From assembly GCA_015904045.1 (NCBI GenBank), contig JABMDG010000007.1, positions 4,515-12,919 on the forward strand: a stretch of 8,405 nt of DNA. Direction: 5' to 3'. A program made the translations under genes and the position numbers. This document shows positions 1 to 7,576 of the stretch, piece after piece. The notes beneath the pieces were generated by a model, which saw nothing but the letters and a program-made list of their open reading frames with translations, was not told the DNA's origin and made no database searches. The DNA is from Nitrospira sp. (GTDB taxonomy: Bacteria > Nitrospirota > Nitrospiria > Nitrospirales > Nitrospiraceae). Numbering within the stretch: position 1 is the first letter of the stretch; the number at the start of each line of letters is the position of its first letter.

Positions 1-1594
1 CCCGGACAAACGCACGCGAATGAACCCGCCCACCGTGTGCCTGATCGAATAACGCCGTGGCATGGATCTCCACATCGATCGGACAACCATTCTTCGCCAG
101 CAGCACCGTGTCCATCGATCCCTGCCCTTGGGCGACCAACCGCTCGAGAAACTGCAGCACTCCCGCTTCATTCCCGCGCGGCACCAGATCCCAGAGCTTC
201 AGGGCCAGCATCTCCTGGAACGTATACCCCAGCTTGTCGAGACCCGTTTTATTGACATGCACGAACCGGCCTCTGCGATCCAACTGGTAAATCATCTCCG
301 GCGAATGCTCGATGAGGTCGCGGTACCGCTCCTCCAATCGCCGAACCTCCTCCATCCGCTGCTCGATTTGGGCGAACGAACGTTGAAGATTGCAGGCCAT
401 CTGGTTGAACGCCTCAGCAAGCCGTTCGATTTCATCTCCAGTTTTCAGCTCCAACCGCTGTTCCAAGTGGCCGCTCCCGATCTCCTGGACTCCGTCGTGC
501 AACAGCCGGATAGGTTGAGCGATCCGCCTGGCCACGGCCACGCCCGTTCCACACAGCACTGCAAGCACAATCCCCCCAAACACCATGACCTTGGCCATTA
601 ACGCGCCGAGCGGCGCGAAGGTTTCCCCTGGATCTTGGCGCACCACCGTCACCCAGGTCTTGCCGCCGATGCTGCCCGGCGCAAGGCGATCGGCGAACCG
701 AACCGGCGCGAAACCGATCAAGGCATCCTTGCTCCCGTGCGAATCGTCGGCGGCTTCGCCCCATCCTGACTTCAAGGATCCGAGCAGGCTGCCGAAGTCT
801 GCCGTCAGCGTATGGGCTTCAGGAGCCAAGACCGGACACATCACCAAGGTCCCGTCTGAATTGAACAGCATGGCATGGCCGGTTGTGCCGAATGCCACTT
901 CGGCGATCGAATGGAACAGGGTCTCGCGGCGCAGTAAGATCGTCACCGCTCCGATCACACCCTGCTGTTGGTCATCCATGATTGGCGCCGCCACAACAAC
1001 GACATGGGTTCCAAACGCCGGTTCGAAGATCATCTCTCCGACGTAAGGCTCCCGGCTGCCCCCTTTCACCACCGCCTGCCACCAGGCTGTCTTCGCATAT
1101 GAATAGTCCACTTGCGGAATGGAACTGACCACCAGCGCACCCTCGCCGTCCGTTACCAGAATCCCGACGTAATCCGATTTTCGAATTTCATGCCATCGGA
1201 TCAGAAAATTGGTGACGATCCGGTTGACAAAGAGCGGGAACTCGCTGCGTTTATCGCGCTGTCCCCACCGCTGCTGCCAGTCTCTGATAATTTCCAGGAT
1301 GCCGTTCGCGTCTTTGCCTTCGTAACTGCGGTTCGCTTCCGAGACGGCCGTGCGGAGAAACGGGGTGGTCGCCAGCTGCTGCGCCTCATTCATGCCGCGG
1401 GTGACATGCATTTCGATGCGGCGGGCGGCTTCGACGGCGGCTTCCTTGAAATTCGCCCCGGTCGCCTCGCGCACCGCGCGGCGCTCTTCTACGTAGATGA
1501 GGATCAGAAGGAGAGTCAGCGGAAGGAGACCGACCAGCACGATCGCCGCGATGATCTTTCGCTGGAGGCTGTGAGACCGGCTCCAGAGTGCCAT
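1..1594 (-). CDS. Membrane sensor protein, double Cache-HAMP-PAS (3' end off window)
   Basis: The frame is open from an ATG at 1594 to the window edge: 531 codons with no stop. Visible order: short cytoplasmic start; TM1 about residues 14-35; a large extracytoplasmic region (36-320) resembling a dCache_1 ligand-binding domain, with WWQAV at 171-175 and a PYVGEMIF stretch (183-190) then API; TM2 about 333-355; a HAMP linker (about 356-408, with QPIRLL and GDEIERLAEAFNQM); a short coiled coil (405-425); and a PAS domain from about 422 (RYRDLIEHSPEMIYQLD) that ends at the edge in the typical AFVR strand. This is the build of histidine kinases, diguanylate cyclases/phosphodiesterases or chemoreceptors; the PAS makes a kinase or c-di-GMP enzyme more likely than a plain chemoreceptor, but the output domain is not seen. 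It starts 37 bp after secF with no strong Shine-Dalgarno sequence. No upstream in-frame start was found in the gap. The architecture is clear; the biochemical output is unknown. Confidence 0.9.
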   Translation of the reverse strand, partial: MALWSRSHSLQRKIIAAIVLVGLLPLTLLLILIYVEERRAVREATGANFKEAAVEAARRIEMHVTRGMNEAQQLATTPFLRTAVSEANRSYEGKDANGILEIIRDWQQRWGQRDKRSEFPLFVNRIVTNFLIRWHEIRKSDYVGILVTDGEGALVVSSIPQVDYSYAKTAWWQAVVKGGSREPYVGEMIFEPAFGTHVVVVAAPIMDDQQQGVIGAVTILLRRETLFHSIAEVAFGTTGHAMLFNSDGTLVMCPVLAPEAHTLTADFGSLLGSLKSGWGEAADDSHGSKDALIGFAPVRFADRLAPGSIGGKTWVTVVRQDPGETFAPLGALMAKVMVFGGIVLAVLCGTGVAVARRIAQPIRLLHDGVQEIGSGHLEQRLELKTGDEIERLAEAFNQMACNLQRSFAQIEQRMEEVRRLEERYRDLIEHSPEMIYQLDRRGRFVHVNKTGLDKLGYTFQEMLALKLWDLVPRGNEAGVLQFLERLVAQGQGSMDTVLLAKNGCPIDVEIHATALFDQAHGGRVHSRAFVR

Positions 1595-1595
1595 A

Positions 1596-1626
1596 ATTTC
1601 ACCACGGTGATCTGCTATTTCACCAC
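1596..1626 (-). repeat. 10-bp direct repeat (21-bp period) with overlapping palindrome ahead of sensor gene
   Basis: Read on the minus strand, GTGGTGAAAT occurs twice without mismatch, at 1617-1626 and 1596-1605, so equivalent bases are 21 bp apart, close to two turns of B-DNA. The second copy overlaps TCACCGTGGTGA (1599-1610), a 5-bp-arm palindrome that as RNA could form a 4-bp stem with a 4-nt loop, ending 4 bases before the sensor ATG. A TTGAAA hexamer lies at 1641-1646, 18 bp upstream of TGAAAT (1617-1622), a weak sigma70-like pair. The block could be a regulator binding site, a translation-modulating hairpin, or chance. The repeats are seen directly; any function is inference. Confidence 0.35.
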
Positions 1627-1631
1627 CCCGT

Positions 1632-2549
1632 TCAGCCGCGTTTCAAGAGCCGTCCCCCACTTCCAGGCCAGAGCAGCACCAGCGGGCTGGCGACGAATAC
1701 GGACGAATACGTACCGAAAATGACGCCCCAGAGCAACGCGAGGGAGAAGTCATGCAACACTTCTCCTCCCGCCAGGGTCAACGGGATCAAGACGAGCACG
1801 ACCGTCAAACTTGTCACGATCGTGCGGCTCAATACCTGATTGACCGCGTTGTTGATCGTCTCCTCTTCCGTCTCGCGGCGGCGCATTTTCAGGTTTTCCC
1901 TGATTCGGTCGAATACCACGACGGTGTCGGTCAGGGAATAGCCCGCCAGCGTCAGAAGCGCCGTCACGATCAAGAGCGTGATCTCCTTGTCCAAAATGTA
2001 AAAGGCGCCGACCACGGCCAGCACGTCGTGGAACGTCGCCAGCGCGGCCGCCACGCCAAACCGTAACTCAAACCGAGCCGCAATATACATGATGATGCCG
2101 GCGAACGAGATGACGATGGCAATCAGCGCATCCTCTTGAAGTTTCTTGCCGATCGTCGGACCGATCTCGGTGGTGGAGTCGACCACGAATTTGTTGTTCG
2201 GAAATTCCTTCGCGAAGACCCCTACGACCCGTTCCGCCGTTTTTTCTTCGATCGTTGTCGACGCCTTCACACGAATGAGCAGCTTATTGTCCTGCCCAAA
2301 CTCCTGGAGCTCAGCATCGCCGACTCCGTTCGATTCGAGGGCCTTGCGCGCGTCGTCGATGCGAACCGCCTGGTCGAATTTCAGTTGCACGGCTGTGCCT
2401 CCCGCGAAATCGATGCCGAGATTGGCCGAGCCCCGCGCGATCTGAACCAGGGCGATCAGCCCGAGCAGCACCATGACGCCGGAAAAGGCGAAGGCAATCT
2501 TGCGCTTGCCCATGAAATCGATGTTGGTCTTTCCAAGAATCTCTAACAT
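1632..2549 (-). CDS. secF: Protein translocase subunit SecF
   Basis: SecF is an inner-membrane subunit of the SecDF(-YajC) complex. With SecD it uses the proton gradient to help SecYEG release and pull secreted proteins on the outer face of the membrane. The 305 residues are a usual length. Seen in order: TM1 about 18-37; the family motif GIDFAGGT (45-52); a small periplasmic P4-type domain (about 53-138); the TEIGPTIGKKL stretch (127-137); five further membrane segments (about 141-158, 163-186, 188-212, 243-260, 267-293). Family-conserved FHDV (173-176) and YSLTDTVVVFDRIREN (204-219) are present; D214 aligns with the conserved transmembrane Asp of SecF implicated in proton coupling. The ATG is preceded by GGGAG with 5-nt spacing. 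It follows secD by 42 bp and precedes the sensor by 37 bp, so it is probably co-transcribed with both. SecD and SecF are separate polypeptides here, not the fused SecDF of many Firmicutes. Identity is secure. Confidence 0.98.
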   Translation of the reverse strand: MLEILGKTNIDFMGKRKIAFAFSGVMVLLGLIALVQIARGSANLGIDFAGGTAVQLKFDQAVRIDDARKALESNGVGDAELQEFGQDNKLLIRVKASTTIEEKTAERVVGVFAKEFPNNKFVVDSTTEIGPTIGKKLQEDALIAIVISFAGIIMYIAARFELRFGVAAALATFHDVLAVVGAFYILDKEITLLIVTALLTLAGYSLTDTVVVFDRIRENLKMRRRETEEETINNAVNQVLSRTIVTSLTVVLVLIPLTLAGGEVLHDFSLALLWGVIFGTYSSVFVASPLVLLWPGSGGRLLKRG

Positions 2550-2591
2550 GCTGGCTCCCTTTTCGTCGCTTTCAACTCTTCAGCTATCCGG

Positions 2592-4235
2592 CTAAATGCT
2601 CAATGACTCCACCTTATGCCGCTGATTCGACAGATCGAAAATCACCTTGGTCCCCACCAGCGCCGTGAACAGGTTGATCGTGATTCCCAGACAGAGCGTC
2701 ACGGCAAACCCCTTGATTGGCCCGGTTCCGAACAGAAACAGGGCCACGCCGGTGATCAGCGTGGTCACGTGCGAGTCGATGATCGTCAGTAAGGCCTTGT
2801 CGTAGCCTCCATCGATCGCCGTGCGGACGGCCTTGCCATTCCGCAGCTCTTCACGAATACGTTCGAAGATCAGCACGTTCGAGTCGACCCCCATGCCGAT
2901 GGTGAGCACGATGCCGGCAATGCCGGGCAGCGTCAAGGTCGCGGTTAACGCCGACAGCGCACCCATGAGGCAGAGCAAGTTCAAGATCAGCGCGAAATCC
3001 GCAATCGCTCCCGACAGGCGGTAATACACCATCATGAAGATCACCACCATCGCGCCGGCAAATAGCGTCGCCCGAACACCTTTATCGATCGAATCTTGCC
3101 CGAGCGAAGGCCCGACGGTCAGGTCTTGCACGATCTTCAGCGGCGCCGGCAACGCACCGGCCCGCAACACAATCGCGAGATCGTTGGCCTCCTGGGTCGT
3201 AAAGGTTCCTGTGATCTGCGCACGCCCACCAGATATCCGTTCTTGAATCACCGGGGCGGAGTAGATGGTGTTATCGAGAACCACTGCCATGCGTTTCTTG
3301 ACGTTTTCCCCAGTGATCCGTTCGAACTCTTGTCCTCCCCGAGAGTCAAAGGTAATGGACACATAGGGATCGTTGAATTGGCCGATCGAGACCCTGGCAT
3401 CGCTCAGCACATCGCCGGTCAACATCACACGTTTTTTGACGAGATATGGGATTCGGTATTCTCGGCCGGTATCCTTGTCGACCGCCCGCTCAAACAGGAT
3501 CTGGTCTCCTTCGGGCAGCTTGCTCTCAAACTGCTGGAGGATCTCGGCCTCCTTGTCCTTGGGAATACGGGCCGGCAAATCGACCCGCATCTGATTGTCT
3601 TCGTCCAGCATCTTGAACTCGAGGAGCGCCGTTTCCTTGATGAGGTCTTTCGCGCGCTTCGGCTCCTTGACGCCGGGCAGCTGCACCACGATTTGGTTTA
3701 ACCCCTGCCGCTGCACCACCGGCTCCGCCACTCCAAACTGGTCGATACGGTTTCGGATCGTCTCCAGCGCTTGGTTGATGGCCGAATCCTTGATACGCTT
3801 GGACTCCGCGTCGCGGAGTTCCCATACCAACGACGTCGCGGATCCGGCCGATTCCCGTTCCGTGAACGTCGGATACTCATCAATCAGCTTCTGAATCTGC
3901 GCCTTCAGATCCGCATTCTGAAATTGAATCGTAATGACCTCCGGTCCGGTGCGTTTGACCGATTCGACCGGAATCTTCTTGTCGACCAGATGGTCTTGGA
4001 GCGCCGTCACGGTGCGATCGACCGCGATCTCCACGGCGCGGGCTTCCTCGACTTCCATCACCATATGGATGCCGCCCTGGAGGTCCAATCCCAGCGTAAT
4101 CCCCTTATTAGGAAGCACCGCCTTTGCCCAGCCAGGTAGCGCTTGATACGCCGGTTGGTACGACGGCAGGAAGCATACCAGCGAGACCACCACCACCAGC
4201 ACCAACAACAACAACCGCCCGCGGACTTTCTTCAT
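2592..4235 (-). CDS. secD: Protein translocase subunit SecD
   Basis: SecD is the larger partner of SecF in the proton-driven accessory translocase. Its periplasmic P1 domain is thought to grip emerging preproteins. The protein has 547 residues, within the family range and shorter than the roughly 615-residue E. coli protein. TM1 is about 7-24, followed by the motif GLDLQGGIH (49-57). The periplasmic part spans about 58-380 and includes ETIRNRIDQFGVAEP (158-172), QIVVQLPG (181-188) and the GGRAQITGTFTTQEANDLA stretch (336-354). Five C-terminal membrane segments follow (about 386-404, 410-430, 436-457, 485-502, 510-533). GMGVDSNVLIFERIREE at 447-463 carries D451, which aligns with the conserved membrane Asp needed for proton-linked function. 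The ATG lies 30 bp after the yajC stop; an AGAGGGG sequence sits about 11 nt upstream, rather far for a ribosome site, but TM1 starts right after this Met (MKK) and supports it. Identity is secure. Confidence 0.98.
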   Translation of the reverse strand: MKKVRGRLLLLVLVVVVSLVCFLPSYQPAYQALPGWAKAVLPNKGITLGLDLQGGIHMVMEVEEARAVEIAVDRTVTALQDHLVDKKIPVESVKRTGPEVITIQFQNADLKAQIQKLIDEYPTFTERESAGSATSLVWELRDAESKRIKDSAINQALETIRNRIDQFGVAEPVVQRQGLNQIVVQLPGVKEPKRAKDLIKETALLEFKMLDEDNQMRVDLPARIPKDKEAEILQQFESKLPEGDQILFERAVDKDTGREYRIPYLVKKRVMLTGDVLSDARVSIGQFNDPYVSITFDSRGGQEFERITGENVKKRMAVVLDNTIYSAPVIQERISGGRAQITGTFTTQEANDLAIVLRAGALPAPLKIVQDLTVGPSLGQDSIDKGVRATLFAGAMVVIFMMVYYRLSGAIADFALILNLLCLMGALSALTATLTLPGIAGIVLTIGMGVDSNVLIFERIREELRNGKAVRTAIDGGYDKALLTIIDSHVTTLITGVALFLFGTGPIKGFAVTLCLGITINLFTALVGTKVIFDLSNQRHKVESLSI

Positions 4236-4265
4236 ATCGTCTTCAACCCCTCTGTTGCACGCAGA

Positions 4266-4610
4266 CTATGCGTCCTTATCCTTGTCTTCATCGTCTCCCC
4301 GGAGCCGGGCGATATTTTCCCGCTGCATCTTGATTTTGACATTGTCGGCGATCTGCACCGTCACCGTGTCCTTCCCAAGATTGGTGATGGTTCCCCAAAT
4401 ACCCGACGTGGTCACAATCTTGTCGCCCTTCTTCACCGCATCCACCACCGCCTTTTGATCTTTCTGCCGCTTTTGTTGCGGGCGGATCACCAGAAAATAG
4501 AAGATGATAAAAATCAGGGCGAACGGTATTAACGACAGCAGCCCGCCCGCTCCCGATCCCGACGATCCCCCACCCGTCCCCTGAGCCCACGCTACGGATT
4601 CCATCAGCAT
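4266..4610 (-). CDS. yajC: Sec translocase accessory subunit YajC
   Basis: YajC is a small single-pass inner-membrane protein that associates with SecDF and SecYEG; its exact role is not settled and it is usually dispensable. The 114-residue product has a Gly/Ser-rich start (residues 11-23), one hydrophobic segment (about 23-42), then the family signature VIRPQQKRQK (41-50), a compact cytoplasmic domain containing GDKIVTTSGIWGTI (62-75), and a highly charged D/E/K tail (106-113). I chose the ATG at 4610 because AGAGGGGG (4620-4627) is 9 nt away. A second in-frame ATG at 4604 would shorten the protein by two residues and leave 15 nt. A longer open frame runs upstream into tgt, but it has no family similarity and is not the real start. 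The gene lies 20 bp after tgt and 30 bp before secD, the usual tgt-yajC-secD order, so it is almost certainly in one transcription unit. Confidence 0.96.
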   Translation of the reverse strand: MLMESVAWAQGTGGGSSGSGAGGLLSLIPFALIFIIFYFLVIRPQQKRQKDQKAVVDAVKKGDKIVTTSGIWGTITNLGKDTVTVQIADNVKIKMQRENIARLRGDDEDKDKDA

Positions 4611-4619
4611 CGAACAGTT

Positions 4620-4627
4620 CCCCCTCT
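4620..4627 (-). promoter_or_regulatory. Shine-Dalgarno site for yajC
   Basis: On the minus strand AGAGGGGG, located between the tgt stop and yajC, is 9 nt from the ATG at 4610 and 15 nt from the in-frame ATG at 4604. The spacing favours the first ATG as start. Confidence 0.6.
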
Positions 4628-4630
4628 TTG

Positions 4631-5794
4631 TTAAAGATCGCGCAACGTCTCGGCATCGCCCTCGGCGGAGACCGTGGCGTCGGATACTTCCCGCGCGTGA
4701 GCGCGATAAAATGCTTCTCGAAATGCCTCGAACGTGCCGTGTGCGATGGCGGCCCGAATCCGGCGCATGAGGTCTGAAAAATACCAGAGGTTGTGCACCG
4801 TATTGAGCCGGGACGCCAGCATGTCCTTGACCATGAACAGATGGTGCAGGTAGGCCCGTGAGTATCGTCGGCAGACCGGACATCCACAGTCAGGATCAAT
4901 CGGCCTTTCGTCGCGGGCATACTGGGCCTGTTTGATGACGACCCGCCCTCCTGCGGCAAACAACGAGCCGGTCCGGCCGTGCCGGGAGGGTACCACACAG
5001 TCGAACAAATCGATCCCGCGCGCGACGCCTTCGATCAAATCCTCCGGATGCCCGACCCCCATGAGGTAGCGCGGCTTGTTGTCCGGCAATTCTGGCACCG
5101 TCACATTAAGCATCGCATGCATGTCGGCCTTGCTCTCTCCCACGGACAAACCGCCGACCGCGTACCCCTCGAACCCCAGTGCCGTCACATCCCGCGCCGA
5201 CTGCACGCGCAACGCCGGATCCAACCCTCCTTGGACAATGCCAAAGAGCGCCTGGTCCGTCCTCCGCCGGCTCGCCTGGCACCGTTCTGCCCAAAGCTTG
5301 GTGCGCCGCACGCTCTCCTGAACCGCCTCCCGGCTCGCAGGCAGCGCGACACATTCATCGAACGCCATGATGATGTCGGCCCCCAGTGCTTCCTGAATCT
5401 CGACGGCTATCTCCGGCGTAATGAAATGGGTCGAGCCGTCGAGGTGGGACTGAAACGTCACCCCCTCATCCGTCACCGTGCGCAGCTTGGCCAGGCTGAA
5501 GACTTGAAATCCGCCGCTGTCCGTGAGAATCGCCCCGGGCCAACCGGTGAATTCGTGCAGCCCCCCCAGTTCAGCTACAAGTTTGTGCCCTGGACGGAGA
5601 GACAAATGATAGGCATTATTCAGCATCAACCGAAATCCCAGGCTCGACAACTCCTCCGGCTCAAGACCCTTGACCGGCCCCAAGGAGCCGACCGGCATGA
5701 AGGCGGGCGTCTCGATTACCGCACGGGCGGTCCGTAGCCGGCCGAGGCGGGCTGAGGTCCGCGCATCACGCTGCCGAAGCTGGTACTCGATCAT
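4631..5794 (-). CDS. tgt: Queuine/preQ1 tRNA-guanine transglycosylase
   Basis: Tgt swaps guanine 34 in the anticodon of tRNAs for Asp, Asn, His and Tyr for preQ1, the committed tRNA-level step of queuosine formation in the cytoplasm. The 387-residue protein is an intact TIM barrel with all expected sites: ETPAFMPVGS (28-37); TDSGGFQVFSL (91-101) with D92; DIIMAFDEC (140-148); GIVQGG (185-190); GGLSVGE (214-220); and GIDLFDCVVPSRHGRTG (260-276), in which D265 corresponds to the family nucleophile. The zinc site is C303, C305, C308 and H334, aligning one residue off the E. coli positions. The last 18 or so residues are a variable acidic tail. The ATG lies 20 bp after the argS stop; an AGAAGAGA sequence overlapping that stop may be the weak ribosome site. 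The MIEYQL start fits the family N-terminus. No queA is seen next to it; argS takes that position. It reads directly into yajC-secD-secF. Confidence 0.98.
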   Translation of the reverse strand: MIEYQLRQRDARTSARLGRLRTARAVIETPAFMPVGSLGPVKGLEPEELSSLGFRLMLNNAYHLSLRPGHKLVAELGGLHEFTGWPGAILTDSGGFQVFSLAKLRTVTDEGVTFQSHLDGSTHFITPEIAVEIQEALGADIIMAFDECVALPASREAVQESVRRTKLWAERCQASRRRTDQALFGIVQGGLDPALRVQSARDVTALGFEGYAVGGLSVGESKADMHAMLNVTVPELPDNKPRYLMGVGHPEDLIEGVARGIDLFDCVVPSRHGRTGSLFAAGGRVVIKQAQYARDERPIDPDCGCPVCRRYSRAYLHHLFMVKDMLASRLNTVHNLWYFSDLMRRIRAAIAHGTFEAFREAFYRAHAREVSDATVSAEGDAETLRDL

Positions 5795-5814
5795 GATTCG
5801 CGTACCATTCTCTT

Positions 5815-7539
5815 CTACATTTTCTCAGGAGCTGAAATTCCGAGCACGGCCAAGCCGTTGTGAACGACCTGCTGCACCCCCCGCATCAAGACAAGACGTG
5901 CGGCGGTTTTGTCCGGCGTCAGTTCTTCAGTCGGTCCCGCGTCGCTCTGCTCCTGGTCGCCCACCGCGGGCAGGATCCGATGCTTGTTGTAAAACGTATG
6001 CAGCAGTGCCGCCAATTGCTGGAGATAGTATGTGACCCGGTGCGGCTCGAACGCGGCTGCGCTTGTCTGCAGGATTTCAGGAAATGCCGAGAGTTTTCTG
6101 ATCAGGCCGAGCTCGTCGGGATCCGTCAAGACCGAAAGATCCGCCTCGATTGCCAATGGGCGTGGGATTCCCCGTTCGGCGGCCACACGCCACAGGCTGC
6201 AGATTCTGGCATGGGCATATTGCACGTAATACACGGGATTGTCGGCGGAGCGCTGGGTGGCCAACTCCAAATCAAAATCCAGATGGGTCCGCGAATCGCG
6301 CATCAAGAAAAAGAACTTCGCGGCATCGGCCCCAACTTCGTCGATGACTTCCCGCATCGTGATGAACGATCCGGTCCGCTTCGACATCTTCACTTCGACG
6401 CCGCCCCTCAGCAGCTTCACAAGCTGAACCAGCACCACATGCAGACGCTCTTTCGGGTGGCCGTAGGCCTGCATGACGGCTTGCATACGGGGAATATAGC
6501 CATGGTGATCTGCTCCCCAGACGTCGATCAGAAGATCGTAGCCGCGTCGGAGTTTGTCGCGATGATACGCAATGTCGGCCGCCAGGTACGTGTATTCGCC
6601 GTCCTGTTTCTTGACGACACGGTCTTTCTCGTCGCCGAACACCGACGACCGAAACCAGAGCGCGCCGTCTTGCTCCAACAGCAGCCCGCGCGATTTCAAT
6701 TCATCGAGCACCTGTTCGACGGCCTGTGACTCATGGAGTGAGGTTTCGCTAAACCACGATTGAAACTCGACGCCAAAGGAGGTGAGATCCTCGCGGATGA
6801 GGTCCAACATTTCCTGATAAGCAAGCGCACGGCACCGGTCTTCGAGGTCGGCCGGCGCCGGATGCCCCGGCGCGCCGCCGAGTTTTCCCTTGATTCGTTC
6901 AGCCACTGCGGTGATATAGGCTCCGTGATACCCGTCTTCTGGGACAGTGGCGGACTGCCCGCTCAGCTCCAGATAGCGCGCATAGACCGACGCGCCGAAG
7001 AGTTTCATTTGCCGCCCCGCGTCGTTGATGTAGTACTCACCGGTGACGTCGTAGCCGACCGCTTTCAGCAAACGGACCAGCGCCTGTCCGACTGCTGCTC
7101 CACGGCCATGCCCGACATGCAGCGGGCCGGTTGGATTGGCGCTGACATACTCCACCTGTACCCGACGACCCCGTCCAAGATCGGCTGTGCCGTAGGCAGT
7201 GCCGGACGCCTCGATTTCTTTCAATACCTCTTGCCACAGCGCCGGCTTGATGGTGAGGTTCACGAATCCGGGCCTGACGATCTCCACCCGTTCAAAGAGC
7301 TGTTCCCTCCTGGGAAGATTGTCGACAATGATTTGCGCGATATCGTATGGCGGTCGTTGTTCTGAAGAGGCCAACGACATGGCCACCGTCGAGGCCAAGT
7401 CACCCCACTCAGGCCGCTTTGGCGCATCAAGCGTGAGTGCCGGCCAGGCATCCGTTTTGAGTTGCCCCTTCTGCTTGGCCCCATTGAGAGCCCCAAGCAG
7501 AGCCGTGGCCACCATTTCTTGGACGACACCCTGAGACAC
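5815..7539 (-). CDS. argS: Arginyl-tRNA synthetase
   Basis: This class I aminoacyl-tRNA synthetase charges tRNA-Arg with arginine using ATP in the cytoplasm. Its 574 residues are normal for bacterial ArgS. Domains in order: an N-terminal tRNA-binding (Add-1) domain, about 1-105, with KRPEWGDLAST (41-51); the catalytic Rossmann fold with VEYVSANPTGPLHVGHGRG (129-147), whose HVGH (141-144) is the HIGH signature; INDAGRQM (171-178); DVWGADHHGY (339-348); KMSKRTG (384-390); then the helical anticodon-binding DALR domain (about 435-574), ending in LGISAPEKM as is typical. A short Gly/Ala/Pro-rich linker (residues 220-230) is the only low-complexity part. The start is GTG (7537-7539), supported by AGGAG 7 nt upstream; an ATG inside that spacer is out of frame. 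It lies 37 bp after the glycosyltransferase and 20 bp before tgt. A possible promoter sits just upstream inside the previous gene. Identity is secure. Confidence 0.98.
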   Translation of the reverse strand: MSQGVVQEMVATALLGALNGAKQKGQLKTDAWPALTLDAPKRPEWGDLASTVAMSLASSEQRPPYDIAQIIVDNLPRREQLFERVEIVRPGFVNLTIKPALWQEVLKEIEASGTAYGTADLGRGRRVQVEYVSANPTGPLHVGHGRGAAVGQALVRLLKAVGYDVTGEYYINDAGRQMKLFGASVYARYLELSGQSATVPEDGYHGAYITAVAERIKGKLGGAPGHPAPADLEDRCRALAYQEMLDLIREDLTSFGVEFQSWFSETSLHESQAVEQVLDELKSRGLLLEQDGALWFRSSVFGDEKDRVVKKQDGEYTYLAADIAYHRDKLRRGYDLLIDVWGADHHGYIPRMQAVMQAYGHPKERLHVVLVQLVKLLRGGVEVKMSKRTGSFITMREVIDEVGADAAKFFFLMRDSRTHLDFDLELATQRSADNPVYYVQYAHARICSLWRVAAERGIPRPLAIEADLSVLTDPDELGLIRKLSAFPEILQTSAAAFEPHRVTYYLQQLAALLHTFYNKHRILPAVGDQEQSDAGPTEELTPDKTAARLVLMRGVQQVVHNGLAVLGISAPEKM

Positions 7540-7546
7540 AACCCAT

Positions 7547-7551
7547 CTCCT
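7547..7551 (-). promoter_or_regulatory. Shine-Dalgarno site fixing the argS GTG start
   Basis: On the minus strand AGGAG lies 7 nt upstream of the GTG at 7539. This supports the non-ATG start, since the nearby ATG (7544-7546) falls in another frame. Confidence 0.75.
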
Positions 7552-7576
7552 AAGTGCTTATCACTGAAAGAAAAAA

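Noticed and set aside
1112..1723. A 203-codon plus-strand open frame across the sensor N-terminus and secF end
   Set aside because: It covers two genes with clear domains on the minus strand, shows no family motif, and is best explained as a shadow.
4288..4998. A 236-codon minus-strand frame overlapping the tgt end and yajC
   Set aside because: It is out of frame with both genes, each of which has full family motifs, so it is not an overlapping gene or a fusion.
4979..5737. A 252-codon plus-strand open frame opposite tgt
   Set aside because: It is a shadow of the tgt reading frame. Its composition (many H, R, P, Q) is that of an out-of-frame translation.
5860..6729. A 289-codon open frame on the plus strand opposite argS
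   Set aside because: It lies wholly antisense to an intact, motif-complete argS, has no recognisable family features, and long antisense frames are common in GC-rich coding DNA.
6850..6880. Very GC-rich near-palindromic stretch in argS
   Set aside because: It encodes the Gly/Ala/Pro-rich linker at residues 220-230 in a variable part of ArgS; no independent sign of a functional element.
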